This document shows positions 1 through 10,270 of a stretch of DNA of 64,000 bases, one piece after another. The notes under the pieces are model-generated. The model did no database searches. It worked only from the letters and a program-made list of their open reading frames with translations, and was not told the DNA's origin. How positions within the stretch are numbered: position 1 is the first letter of the stretch; each line of letters begins with the position of its first letter. This DNA comes from Pyropia yezoensis (Eukaryota; Rhodophyta; Bangiophyceae; Bangiales; Bangiaceae), in assembly GCA_009829735.1 (NCBI GenBank), contig CM020620.1, forward strand, positions 21,612,020 through 21,676,019. The letters are read 5' to 3'. Position numbers and translations under genes: made by a program.

Positions 1-387
1 CTGCAGTTGTCGTTATCTTTGCTGTTTCATGATGTTTTCTTCAACTGGTAATCCTCGTGACAACTTGGAGTTGATCTAAACGGATTATCAACGTTAGACT
101 GTAACGGTGCTCAAGCGCTGTCATTCACAGGCTGGTCGATACACTAACGGCTGTGGCCTCGTTTTCCATTATGGTTTCATCATGACGCCACGCCGAGGAC
201 TACATGCACATTGTCCCAACACTGACCAGATGCGTGATCAAACGGACTTGGCAGCAAGTGACAAGTCCGCAACGAGGTTCTGAATAGTGTTTGTTGGCAA
301 GCGCACAGGCGTAAGGTTATGCATAGCTTCGCAGCCACTCGTTTGGTGCCTAATCGCGTTTGTTCGAACATCGCCAATTTCCATCAA
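1..387. repeat. Direct repeat, left copy (387 bp or longer)
   Basis: This block is repeated in the same orientation at 1385-1771 with a constant offset of 1384. The match runs from the first base of the window to ...CCATCAA, where the two copies diverge. The left copy may continue outside the window. No protein is recognisable in it. It could be an LTR of a short non-autonomous element or a plain segmental duplication. Confidence 0.85.
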
Positions 388-1384
388 TTCGACCCCGAGT
401 TGGATTCGGCTTCAAATCAGCACTGATTCTTTTTGCTTCATCTCTGTCCGTGCAGCATGTGCATCTACGGTTCAGGAATGGACAACTAAAGGTATATCGC
501 ACATGATGAACCGTGCAACAAATGGGCCCTGGCGCAAAGAGGCCGCTGCCAATGAGTACAAATGTTGATGTAAGGCTACAGCGTCTTGATCCCGTTTGGC
601 CGGTGCAAAACACACGGGCAATACATTCCCAGATCGTGCCATGTAGCGCTTCTTGGGATGCGTGGCTTGGCGGGGGAAGCGCGGTTGCGAATCTTGTGTC
701 ACTGTGCATAAGGAATCGGAGTTTCCAAATCTTTCGATTGACATTGAATATGACATTCTCTCCGTCGTGCACACCGGGCCGACTGTCGCTTGTGTGATTG
801 CATAACGGTACAAAAGTAACGCTTCATAAACTCAATCTTTCCAGAATCAATTGGTTTGGAAGTCACTTCCCTCAATCAGATTCCGCAGCGTCCCCTGCGC
901 ATCACGAACGAGCTGCGTCCACTGGCGGATAAAAGAAGCGCGGACTGTCGACCGGCGCACTGCCTCAATGCCTTGCAAAGGTCTGTTGCGCCCAATTGCG
1001 GAAAATGGGGTGTGCGGACCACGGGAAAACTAAAGCACAGCTCTTACACTTGTCCCAAAATATGGTCTCAGAAGCAGTTGTATTTTTGTTGATAGGGTCC
1101 CAGTACGACGACAATATCGTTTGTTCCGTGTTCTTTCTCTCCAGCTCGGAAGGCTATGAGGTGCTCTTTCGTTTGGTGTCCCCATTTGCTCTGTACAATG
1201 CCTGCGTCATATGGCTGCGTCGAGTCAAAAGTCGTGGGGTGCCGAGAGGTTTTATATCGTGGGATACACCTTTAGTGCAGGAGTGCTCAAGGGCCACTTT
1301 CTGCAAGATCCGCGGTCAACATGTTTTCGATGCATAATAAGTAAACGTACGTTAGCACCGTGTTATCCGCCACCGTAAGAGTTT
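388..1384. other. Unique segment between the two direct repeats
   Basis: About 1 kb of moderate GC without a recognisable gene; the longest open frames are near 113 codons and resemble nothing I know. If the flanking repeats are LTRs this would be the interior of a non-autonomous retroelement, but I see no convincing primer-binding site just after 387 and no gag or pol motif. Confidence 0.4.
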
Positions 1385-1771
1385 CTGCAGTTGTCGTTAT
1401 CTTTGCTGTTTCATGATGTTTTCTTCAACTGGTAATCCTCGTGACAACTTGGAGTTGATCTAAACGGATTATCAACGTTAGACTGTAACGGTGCTCAAGC
1501 GCTGTCATTCACAGGCTGGTCGATACACTAACGGCTGTGGCCTCGTTTTCCATTATGGTTTCATCATGACGCCACGCCGAGGACTACATGCACATTGTCC
1601 CAACACTGACCAGATGCGTGATCAAACGGACTTGGCAGCAAGTGACAAGTCCGCAACGAGGTTCTGAATAGTGTTTGTTGGCAAGCGCACAGGCGTAAGG
1701 TTATGCATAGCTTCGCAGCCACTCGTTTGGTGCCTAATCGCGTTTGTTCGAACATCGCCAATTTCCATCAA
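1385..1771. repeat. Direct repeat, right copy
   Basis: Second copy of the 1-387 block, offset by 1384. It starts after TAAGAGTTT and diverges from the left copy after CCATCAA. The two copies look essentially identical, which suggests a recent duplication or insertion. Confidence 0.85.
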
Positions 1772-2471
1772 CTCGCGGTGCAGTGTTTCTTTTTCATTGT
1801 CTTGTCCGTGCGGTTGATATGGCATTTGATAACCTCGTGGACGGTGTCGCGGGGCGCGTTCGATGCGCGCGTTGCGGGCACCCCATTGCTGAGGTCCGCA
1901 CAGAGGACAAGCTACAGCCGGCCGCGGAGGGTGGCGGGCGACACAGCAGGGGTCAGAGGCAACCAAAGACCGAGAAAGACACGAAAGCAATGGGATGCAG
2001 ACCCGGCAGCACCGCGGTCGGCCCGACCGCGGCCCGCTCGCCGCGCGCTTTTGCAGAGCTTGCGGCGGCGTCGGCTCCCTCCTCCACCACCCCAATCCGC
2101 GCCGTCGCGACGTGGGGACACGCGCCAAGTCCGACCCCCAATTCGCGAGCAGGCCCTCCGCGCCTTTGAGGCCCCCGCGCGCCACTTGCAGTCCCCTTTG
2201 ATTCCCCTTCTCGCTTGCGCTTACCCCCACTTCTCATTTCAGTCGTGCACGTCGGTGCGCGAGCTGTTGCAAAGCCGCCCTCAGAACGTAAACAGTGCCA
2301 GTGTTGAAAGCCCGACCCTCGCGCTGAGCGGCGGGGACATAGCACGGCCACGACCGCCCCGCCGCTCATGCGCCCGCGCCTCATACCTTCGCCAGCAATC
2401 CCCGTACCCCCCCCCCCCCCCCGGCGGGCAAAAGCTGCGCCGGCACAACTGATACACTGGCGCGCTGTTGT
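1772..2471. other. Intergenic, GC-rich, no supported gene
   Basis: The region becomes GC-rich after about 1840 and carries several overlapping open frames of up to 249 codons on both strands. They are compositionally biased and mutually overlapping, and none has a recognisable domain. It contains a C-run near 2407-2420. It lies 3' of the minus-strand gene at 2472-3152. Confidence 0.5.
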
Positions 2472-3152
2472 TCACACCGGCACGTTGTACTGGTAGGCAA
2501 TCGACTCCAAAAAGTAGACCAGCGAAGCGAACGGCGACGTGCGAGCCGACGCCGACGCGGGCTCGCACCGAAAGTCTCGCAGCTGCCGCACCAGGCGGGT
2601 CATCAAGCACAGGTCGCTAATAAACTTGGCTCGGCCGTCGCCCCACGGGTCGTTGCGCACTTCGGCAACGCCAAGCTCCTTCCGCGCCGCGTCGCAGCTG
2701 CCGCCAAAACGGGCGGGCAAATTCAAGGTCCCAAACGCCGCCTCCACGTCGATCCCCGGCTTGACATTAAAGTACGGCCGCTCCCACGCTTTGCCAAATC
2801 GCAGCGCAATGACGTCGCCGGCGCACTTGCTGACGATGAACTCGTCTTCAGAGGTCATGACCAGCGCCTTGGCGCGGACACGAAAGATCAGCGGGAAGCG
2901 TGGGCGGTAGCACTCAAAGGCGCCGCTGTACGATTGGCCGATGAGGGAGGCGTCAAACGGCGCCGCTGGGGGGGCCGCCGCGCACTTCGGGGCCTTGAGC
3001 TGGGACAGGCGCAGGTCGGTAAAGTAGCGCGTCGCCGACTCGTTGCTCTTCTGCGCCGCCGCGGGCGTCACGACGGCAATTCCAACGGCGGCGGCGGCGG
3101 CAGCGACGGCGACAGCGGCGGCCGTCATGCGAACCAGGCGAAAGCCGGCCAT
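2472..3152 (-). CDS. Small secreted protein of unknown function
   Basis: I do not recognise this 226-residue protein. The start is the ATG at 3152, in the strong context ACCATGGC. An upstream in-frame start at 3242 would only add a Pro/Arg-rich stretch before what is clearly a signal peptide. Residues 1-33 (MAGFRLVRMT then an Ala/Val-rich core ending in TPAAAQ) look like a cleavable secretion signal. The mature part (about 190 residues) has six cysteines (KCAAA, ECYRP, KCAGD, SCDAA, LCLMT, RCEPA), enough for three disulfide bonds, and no further membrane segment. A TATA box lies about 185 bp upstream. It is probably extracellular or in the secretory pathway. The call as a gene rests on the start context, signal peptide, TATA box and balanced composition of the mature part. 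Confidence 0.75.
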   Translation of the reverse strand: MAGFRLVRMTAAAVAVAAAAAAVGIAVVTPAAAQKSNESATRYFTDLRLSQLKAPKCAAAPPAAPFDASLIGQSYSGAFECYRPRFPLIFRVRAKALVMTSEDEFIVSKCAGDVIALRFGKAWERPYFNVKPGIDVEAAFGTLNLPARFGGSCDAARKELGVAEVRNDPWGDGRAKFISDLCLMTRLVRQLRDFRCEPASASARTSPFASLVYFLESIAYQYNVPV

Positions 3153-3333
3153 GGTGAAGGGTGGGGGGGGGGTAGGGGGGGAGCAACGCCTCCAAGGGCG
3201 GGGCGCGGGAGCGGGGATGCGACAACGGGGACGGGCGCCCAAATCTGGGGTTTGATCTGGTTCGGGGTCGAGTCTGCTAGCGCTCGGCTCGATGACGACA
3301 ATGCCCCGCGGCGGAGGACGCGGCGCGACGCTG

Positions 3334-3340
3334 TTTTATA
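3334..3340 (-). promoter_or_regulatory. TATA box of the secreted-protein gene
   Basis: On the minus strand this reads TATAAAA, about 182 bp upstream of the ATG at 3152. The same arrangement, a TATA box roughly 180-260 bp before the start with a GC-rich leader, is seen before the genes at 8333-9310 and 20391-21308. Confidence 0.6.
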
Positions 3341-3880
3341 GGCGCAACTAGGCGTAAAATCCACGCGGCTGGCGACGGCTACCGCACGAGTGTCGGCAGG
3401 TATTGACGAGCCACCACACGCACTCACACTTACACTGTCACGCCTCGGCGGGCAGACGAGAGGGTGACGCCACGGAGGCGTCAACAGTTGTCACTATGGT
3501 CTTGGTTGAGTCACGTTGGTAGTCGTGCCGTTACGAGTGTGGTGTTTTTGGATGTGGAAGCAAGGGCATTTGCACTGTCGCTCAATGGCGGCCGAGCTAC
3601 CAGCCTGACAGTCTCTTCAGCCGCGGCCTCCTCTCTCGGACGAGTGCCAGCAATGGAGACAGACTGAATAACACGACCGGAGATCCGTTCTTCCGGGATG
3701 GCACCAGCTGCCGCCGTGGCTCTCGGTAACTACAGGCAAGACCTGTACCACTAAGTACATGTCTGGTTGGCCACGTGCCTCGCGCTGTTTTTTTTTCCTC
3801 TTCTTTTTGTTTTTTGTTTTTGTTGGTGACGTCCCGTGGACACCGGCGCGCTCCACGTGGCATGTCTCATTATACTCTGG
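3341..3880. other. Intergenic, nothing recognised
   Basis: Mixed-composition sequence upstream of the secreted-protein gene. It includes a T-rich tract at about 3787-3823 (runs of T broken by C and G). Open frames here are short and unlike known proteins. Confidence 0.4.
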
Positions 3881-3884
3881 GCTA

Positions 3885-4005
3885 TAGTGCGTCCCGAAAA
3901 TAGTAGACGTGCACGTGTCGTGATCATGTCAAATATCGGGAACTGGGCCAATCAAACCCACACTGCACGACCTGTGCACGTCCACTTTTTACGGGACGCA
4001 CAATA
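3885..4005. mobile_element. Miniature inverted-repeat element (MITE), about 120 bp
   Basis: Long imperfect terminal inverted repeats are visible. The left end reads TAGTGCGTCCCGAAAATAG followed by GACGTGCAC, and the right end, reverse-complemented, reads TTGTGCGTCCCGTAAAAAG followed by GACGTGCAC. The dinucleotide TA flanks both outer ends, as expected for a Tc1/mariner-type (Stowaway-like) target duplication. The interior is about 45 bp and non-coding. The exact boundary is uncertain by 2-3 bp because the left end sits in a TATA stretch. Confidence 0.65.
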
Positions 4006-4008
4006 GCG

Positions 4009-4425
4009 ACTAGTCTACCGCAAAAAAGGCTCAAATGAGCCGGTCCTGAGGCTCAAATAAGCCTTACGACAATCGTCGATTCTGACCCCTGAAGGCATTG
4101 TTGGACCCAATTCCTTCGCGTGGCCGTCGGCACACTTCAGCTGCGCCGGTGATCCGCCTGTCACCTTCATCCGTTGTCGCACATCCTCGTCCGCCTCGGA
4201 GGCTGCCCACCCCACCCCACCCCATACTGCTCCCCTCTCGTTCCATACGCGCACATCCCTCAGCTGGGATATTCCCGAGATGTCCCAAGAGTAAAATTTC
4301 CTGCGCTGAGTCCCCTTCTGTGGTCGAAAGGAGCCGGAGACCACAGGAAGTATGAAAAAAAAAAGACGCGAATGAGTGGCTCAATTGAGCCGAATCGGCT
4401 GAAATGAGCCGGTCAGTAGACTAGA
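4009..4425. mobile_element. Possible second MITE with GGCTCAAATGAGCC subterminal repeats
   Basis: The left end reads GACTAGTCTACCG and the right end, reverse-complemented, reads GTCTAGTCTACTG. Just inside both ends are copies of GGCTCAAATGAGCCGG or close variants (GGCTCAATTGAGCC, GGCTGAAATGAGCC). Short terminal repeats with subterminal repeats resemble hAT-type MITEs. I cannot find a matching target-site duplication, and the element abuts the MITE at 3885-4005, so this is tentative. Confidence 0.35.
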
Positions 4426-5056
4426 CAGTACGGTTGGGCTGCACGCCGGCGGCGTGACGCACCGCGTGCTCTAACGGCGTGATTTACGGCTTGAAACGTC
4501 TGCATACCAGCTGGTGACAGCGGGGCTGGCGGTGGCCCTCCGCAACCGGTAAATTTTTACAATCTCATGAGGCTAATTAAGCGGCGTGCTCGGCGTGATC
4601 AAGGTTTGGCGGCGTGCACTAGGCGCTATTTAGGCGTTTCTCGCCTGCACGCCGCCCAAAACCAGGCGTGAAGCACAACGCTACCAACGCGTGTCGAGCC
4701 GTCTGGAGTTTATAAGATTGCACGGTCAGAACGACTGCACTCCACATGAACTTGAGACGGGAATCATTAACACAAGAAGACATGACTTCTAGGTGGATAC
4801 AATTGTCGACAGCATAAATCAGACAGCGGTGACATTGGCGCCAAGTTTGTGCGCGACAAAAGATAGCAGTCCGCGACGCTATTTATAATGCCTGGACTCC
4901 GATAAAAACTTGGACCCCGTGCACATCGGCACGAGTAGTCCTGGGCGCTCAGCCATCCCTAGTGCCACTCTATACTTCTGCTTTGGCTCACCTCAAAGCC
5001 CTTGGTGCGAGCATCGTTGACTCTGGCGTACGTTCCTGTGAGCGCAGCCGATTAGC
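4426..5056. other. Intergenic, nothing recognised
   Basis: Moderate-GC sequence with several scattered GGCGTG words and TATAA-like stretches at about 4711 and 4883. No open frame shows a recognisable protein. Confidence 0.4.
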
Positions 5057-5122
5057 GTGTTTGCGGTGCTTGCGGTGTTTGCGCTGTTTGCGCTGTTTGC
5101 GCTGTTTGCCGTACTTGCCGTG
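5057..5122. repeat. Seven tandem copies of a 9-bp unit
   Basis: Units of the form GTGTTTGCG / CTGTTTGCG / GTACTTGCC follow one another with a 9-bp period. In one plus-strand frame this would encode repeated Leu-Arg-Cys, but the surrounding frame has no other sign of being a gene. Confidence 0.6.
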
Positions 5123-5979
5123 GCGGCGGAGTGCGTCCACTCGGACGAATGCTGAGTGTGCTCGGATCCAGGGTTGCCAATTGCATTGTCAGAGAAGGTG
5201 CGCCCCAGCGGTCATGTCAAATCTGCGCTCTGCGTAGTTCAGTAACTTACTTTTTCACGGGAGGAGGACGAGCCGGGCGGCGGTGCGTGGCCGCCCCCCT
5301 GCAGCCGCCTTCCAAGGCCGGCGAGTTGACCATCCGCCATGGAGAGCCAATCAACCGAGAAATCGCTTATAACAGCGCGTCGATGCTCGCAAAGCGAAAC
5401 GCCAGTGCAACCAGACTGTAGTATCCCTGGCCCTGACTTGGCGTCGACCCGGGATGGTGACCAAGGGACACCAGGTGCCTGAACACGCCCGCCGTGTGGG
5501 GATGGTTGGCGGCCGTGGCCCGTTCCTGGCACTGGGATGCGGTGGACTACGCTACCCACACGTGAGAGAGGGACTTCTGATGGGTCTTTGCATATTTGTG
5601 AGGGACTTGATTTGAGAGAATTGAATGTGAGATAAGTGAGGGAGAATAGAATTAGTAGTGATAGAGGCCCCCGACCTGACGAGGTTAGACTCGGGTCGGG
5701 GCCACTCAGGGCTAGGGGGGGGCTACCAGGTCAACGTGCTGAGGCTTCCCCAGATGCACGTTAAGAGGGAAAGCGAGGCGCCCTTGGCCCGCGCCCTGAG
5801 GGAAAAAGACAACTGCGCGTTTGCTTTCCTCTTCCCCGTGTGCACTACCGTGCGTACCTGTCGGCCTTGTCGACAGGTACGTGAGGCACCAGGCATACCA
5901 CTCTCGTAGTTCTCCTTTCTGAGTTACCTTTCCCTTTCCCCCGAGGGATACTGACACGTGTCAGAAGCGGATCGAGTTC
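5123..5979. other. Intergenic with a perfect 11-bp hairpin at 5852-5881
   Basis: At 5852-5881 CGTACCTGTCG is followed after a 7-8-base loop by its exact reverse complement CGACAGGTACG. The rest of the region has a purine-rich stretch at about 5560-5660 (GTGAGAGAGGG, TTGAGAGAATTG) and no recognisable gene. The hairpin could be a regulatory RNA structure or a remnant of a transposon end. Confidence 0.4.
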
Positions 5980-7050
5980 ATGACACACTCAAGTTCAGGG
6001 GCTCCGACGCTTGGAGGGTAGCAGCTGACGCGACCATCCACGAGATAGTGTGCTCCAACGTGATGATCATCATTTCCGACGTCAGAAGCGCCGTCGGCAA
6101 CACCAACCTGGGGTAGACCGTCCGTAGCGTGGCCCCCAAGTTGGGAGACACAGGCGTGGACGACTCTACCGCAACGCCGATCGGGATGTCCCCGTGCGGC
6201 TGGAACGGAACGGGAGCAAGAGGGGGGGGATGCCAAATAGGCGGAGCCCGAGGATAGCCGCGACCCTGAGTCGGGGCCGCCGAAGCGCCTTGTGCCATGT
6301 ACTCTTGGTACGTCGCCACGCCCATCACAGTCTCCTTGTCAGGAAGCGGCGCAGTATGGCGCTCCACCCCCAGGGCATACGGGTAGTCCCCAATGACCAA
6401 CCCCTTCTTGAGTACTACGCGGCCGTCGTGAAGTTCACGCCCGACCCAGACGAACTGGCGAAAAAAGCCGTCGGCCTTGGGCCCCCCGGGAAGATCGGCG
6501 CAACTTGTGCTTGATACTCTCCCACTCAATAAGCTTGTGGAGTCTCAGCATCTCCTCAAGTAGAGTGAGCTGGCCTGACGGGCACCCCTCAGCAACTGGC
6601 CGAGGGGTGAGCTGCTCCAAACCTTGGATCAGACGGGGCGGCAAGTGCCAGAACATCCCGCGCCGCTGCACGCAGGCCACCCAGGTCGACATGACCTCGA
6701 GGAGCCAGAGTGTAGCCAACATGGCGAACACTAGGTGGGCAGGGCTTGCCGTCAACATGACGGAGCCGAAGTGATCAACCAGCCGCGGCAGCAATGCCGG
6801 GAACCCATAAGGAGCCTCGACTTGCTTCAACAGCGCGCAGCCGCACGTTCTAAAGCGGCGCCTTGTGACTTGGTGATGAATAGTCGACGAATGTGGTCCA
6901 AAATGTGCGCTTCTGGATCTGAAATACATGCACTTGTATGACCTTCCTGAGAAAGTACAGGAGCGGAACCCCGAGCGGCCGCAGATCTGCGCGCGCCCTA
7001 TTAAGATGGGCTCCTTGCAGAGTTCTGGCTGACCAGCCCGAGAAGTAGCG
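5980..7050 (-). pseudogene. Degraded or spliced coding sequence, unrecognised
   Basis: On the minus strand, two frames read in succession have balanced protein-like composition. About 7050-6480 includes segments such as LVDHFGSVMLTASP and LLEEMLRLHKLIEW. About 6500-5980 includes VVLKKGLVIGDYPYALGV and HTISWMVASAATL. The first frame hands over to the second near 6500 without one shared ATG-initiated frame, so this is either two exons or a frameshifted relic. I recognise no domain. It could be a relic of a mobile-element protein or an expressed spliced gene. Confidence 0.3.
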
Positions 7051-8332
7051 TGAAGCACCTGAGATAAAAGAAGGAAAAAATGCGCTTAGACAAGAGTAGC
7101 TCACAGCGCTTCTGGTGGTGTATGGCTGTCGATCATCCCCTCTGCCAGTCTGTGCCCAGGTGCCTGTATGTTTCACTGTCCTGCGTCTTTCCGGCTCTGT
7201 TTGCGCGTGTTCCAGGGGGTTTTCATTCACTAAGATGCACCCGTCTGATCCAGAAGTCCGCTCTTAACTGGGCCTGAGCTCGCTGCTAGCAGCCAGCTTG
7301 CCAGATGGCTGCGGCGGCTGCATCTGCCGGTGTCTGTGTCCTGCCCCCAGAGACTCACAGCGTCCTCCGGGTCCACGCAGATGGCCGCCATGCAGCAGCG
7401 GTGCGCACTTGTGCTGGCGCGTTCCGGACTCACTATGATGTTGGCGTGCAGAGGGGCTGCGTGCACGACCGCCCGCGTGCTCGTTCCCGAGGTGGCGGCG
7501 CAGCACGCGGCCGCGCGTTCACGTTTCAGCCACACCCCCCCGCTTCCCGTCTCCCTCCTCCGCAATCCCTCTCCTTACGTGCCGCGCCGACGTGTGCCCC
7601 TTGCAACGCGACGCATCCGGCTGTTCTTCCGGCGGTGTTCTGCCGGAAAGGAACAGGGCTGGGGAAGGGCTTGGCGGGAGGGGCAACAGGGCCAGGGGAG
7701 CCATAGTGGAGGAGGTCTGAACGTTCAACCTCTGATCCGAAATAGCTTCGCTATTAGCCCCCCTCGCGCTTGGCTGGGGGCTACATTGATCTTACATCAG
7801 GTCCGGGGCGTGATAAATACCCAAGCCTGCACGCCAGCAACGTCGGGAGCCAAACGGGTTAAAACGGACCTGATCGTCTCTGATTTGGGCGATGGAAGTA
7901 CAAACCAACACGGCGGAGAAGAACGGATAACGACGATTTTTGGCGGATAAGGGGCCTTTCAATGGCTCGAGCCATACCGCGAGCCAAGCTGAGCGTGTTT
8001 GGTCAACGGTATTTCTGCGTCGAGCCATACGAGATTGCTGAAAATCTCGACGATTGGCTGCGCGCATCCCACGTTGCACGCCAACACACACATGCGACCT
8101 CCGAAACCGACCATGAAGTGGTCGCCTGTAGCCCCTGGCACCGCATCAAGTACAATCGTCACTGTTTTCGCGTATGGGTCACGGATGGCTCGACTCCCTC
8201 CGCCAACCGCAGGGGGCCACGATGTCTTACGCGGCATCCTGAAATGACCAGTTCACAGCTCTGGGTTCGACTCTGTTAGACGTTCTCTTAGAGTTTAGTT
8301 TTCATTCTGGCCCCCCCACTTTCCCTCATTGC
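7051..8332. other. Intergenic, nothing firm
   Basis: Open frames of 60-206 codons overlap on both strands and show no recognisable domain. A small hairpin AATAGC-TTC-GCTATT lies near 7741-7755. The sequence lies 3' of the minus-strand sterol desaturase-like gene. Confidence 0.4.
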
Positions 8333-9310
8333 TCAATTCGTCTTGGCCTCCCGCCTCCTTGGCGGCTCCCCCCCCTCCCGCGCGAGCGTGCCACACGCCC
8401 AGTCCCACGCCATGGTAAACTGCCCATAGTTCCCCCCCCCCCCGTGGTGCCGCGCGTGGGCCCCCCCCCCCATCAGCCCCCACGCCCCCCCGCTCTCCCC
8501 CACCCCGTCGTGGACGAGGATAGACCAGACGCTGAGGGCGGCCATGAACGCCGCGTACGCCCCCCGGTGGACGGGCACGACAAACGGGAAGGCGTGAAAG
8601 TAGAGGCCCTGCGCGTAACCGTCGAGGGGGTGAAAAGCAAACGCCGCAAACGGGGTGGGCGCCCCCACCGCGTGGTGGGTGGCGTGCAGGCGCGCCAGCG
8701 CGGGCACCCTGTGGAGGGCCCGGTGCACCCAGTATGAGTAGGTCTCGCCGACGGCGAGAAAAGCGACGGCCGTGGCCACCGCGTACGCGGCGCCCCCCGG
8801 GTGGTCGCCCACCGCCGCGTACCGCCGGTCGGCGCCCGCGGCGGCGGCCACGTCCCACGGCGCCGCCAGCAGGGACATGACGCCCAGGGACCACACCGAC
8901 GACGCGGCGTGGCGGCGGAGCGTCGCCGCCGCCGCCGCGTCGAGGGTGTAGCCCGGGTGGCACCGCCGGCGGCAGAGGTGGAAGGTCACGGTGTAGTCGG
9001 CCGTCGCCAGCACCCCAAACAGCACCAGCGCGATCGCATAGTTGGCCACCCACACCCGCGCCGTGCGGCCGGCAACGTCGGCAGTCGCCGCGCACGCGGC
9101 CGACTGGCCGCACGCGGCGGCGGCGGCGCCGAACGCGCGGGCCACCGCGCCGACGAGGGCGGCGGCGCCCCCGCCGCCGCCGCCGCCGCCGGCGCTACCG
9201 GGGGGGGGAAGGCCGACAAACACCCGCCGTGCGGCGGACAGGGCCGCGCCGGCGGGCGCGGTCGCGGCCACTACCGGCCTCAGAGAGTCGGCAATGCAGA
9301 GCAGATCCAT
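8333..9310 (-). CDS. Sterol C5-desaturase-like membrane hydroxylase (ERG3/SC5D family)
   Basis: A 325-residue member of the fatty acid hydroxylase superfamily. It carries the three histidine clusters that bind the di-iron centre: HRALH (196-200), HATHH (209-213) and HARHH (285-289). The stretch FHPLDGYAQGLYFH (226-239) and the NYGQFTMAWDWACGT tail after the last cluster match the C5-sterol desaturase (lathosterol oxidase) layout, where a sterol gains its C5-C6 double bond in the ER membrane. Hydrophobic segments lie at about 88-104, 135-152 and 176-190. The first 80 residues are Ala/Gly-rich and unlike the family. The start is the ATG at 9310; longer upstream frames run through the TATA box and are not used. 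There is no intron. A related C4-methyl oxidase or other hydroxylase cannot be excluded without alignment. Confidence 0.85.
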   Translation of the reverse strand: MDLLCIADSLRPVVAATAPAGAALSAARRVFVGLPPPGSAGGGGGGGGAAALVGAVARAFGAAAAACGQSAACAATADVAGRTARVWVANYAIALVLFGVLATADYTVTFHLCRRRCHPGYTLDAAAAATLRRHAASSVWSLGVMSLLAAPWDVAAAAGADRRYAAVGDHPGGAAYAVATAVAFLAVGETYSYWVHRALHRVPALARLHATHHAVGAPTPFAAFAFHPLDGYAQGLYFHAFPFVVPVHRGAYAAFMAALSVWSILVHDGVGESGGAWGLMGGGAHARHHGGGGNYGQFTMAWDWACGTLAREGGEPPRRREAKTN

Positions 9311-9568
9311 GGGGGGAGGGGGTGCCAAGAAACTGTCAGGGAAAGTGTAGCGGGAGAGTTGGGGGTTGCGCAAACAAGTGGTAGACCTGTTGTGAAGACG
9401 GGAAGCACGAGAGGGGGTCGTCGGTACCCTAATAAAGCGGTTCCTGGTGGAGGGGCGGGGGGTGGCGACGAGGGGCGGCTTGGAAGGGTGGGGGGTCGGG
9501 AAGGAGAGGGATGTTGGCTGCTGCGGTTGCCGAGGCGTCTTGTCCCCCCCCGTGCTTCCGCCCCTAAC

Positions 9569-9574
9569 TTTATA
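9569..9574 (-). promoter_or_regulatory. TATA box of the sterol desaturase-like gene
   Basis: Reads TATAAA on the minus strand, about 260 bp upstream of the ATG at 9310, in otherwise very GC-rich DNA. Confidence 0.55.
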
Positions 9575-9597
9575 CCCGCCTCGCGGCCCGCCGCAGG

Positions 9598-9698
9598 CGT
9601 CCATTGACGGGCGGCCGGCGCGGCGGGGCCGCCGGAGGGCGCCGCGCGCGCGCCGCCGCCGCCGCCGCCACCACAACCGCGCGAGCGTCCATTGACGG
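9598..9698. promoter_or_regulatory. Two copies of CGTCCATTGACGG upstream of the TATA box
   Basis: CGTCCATTGACGG occurs at 9598-9610 and 9686-9698, each followed by (G/A)CGGCCG. They lie about 25 and 115 bp upstream of the TATA box at 9574-9569. Two identical 13-mers so close in a promoter suggest a binding site for a regulator. Looser matches (GTCGACGG, GTTGACGG) recur between 11.8 and 12.4 kb. Confidence 0.4.
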
Positions 9699-9709
9699 AC
9701 GGCCGCCGC

Positions 9710-10232
9710 CGCGGGTGCGCGTGCCGCCGGCGGGGCGCGCGTGCGGTGTGCAGCCTGCCTGGCGGCCGCGCAACCCCAATGCAAGTGGGAAGAGAGGGGG
9801 TGACGGGGGCGCACCTCGCAGCGCCGCCGCCGCACCCGCACAGAACCGTCCATTCCCTTTCCCTACCGCGGGGAGGGGGCGAGCAATGGGCGGACCGTTC
9901 TTTGCAGTGACAGTCGCTGACGTTGCCCACCCCCGTCTTCTTTCCCCGCCCGACGCGTGTGTGGGGAAGGGGGGGGGGGGGGCACGGTGCCTCTGGCGGC
10001 CGCGTGCCCTCTGACACTTGCCCACCCCTCCTCCCCCATGAGCCGGGGACCCCACCGCCGTGGCGCAGACCGCTACGCGGCGGGTGGGTGTGGCGTGCGT
10101 GGCCGCCCGCGGGTGGGTGGACGCGCGCGCGCTGCGTCGCGTACACTGGCGGCGACCGCCGTCGGCGGGCGACACGGTGTCGTGCGACAGGCCAATGCGG
10201 ATCCTGTCAAGCCCGCCGCCCTTCCCGCCCCC

Positions 10233-10270
<38 letters not shown>

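Noticed and set aside
1..1771. A complete LTR retrotransposon
   Set aside because: No gag or pol, no convincing primer-binding site or polypurine tract, and the left edge is outside the window.
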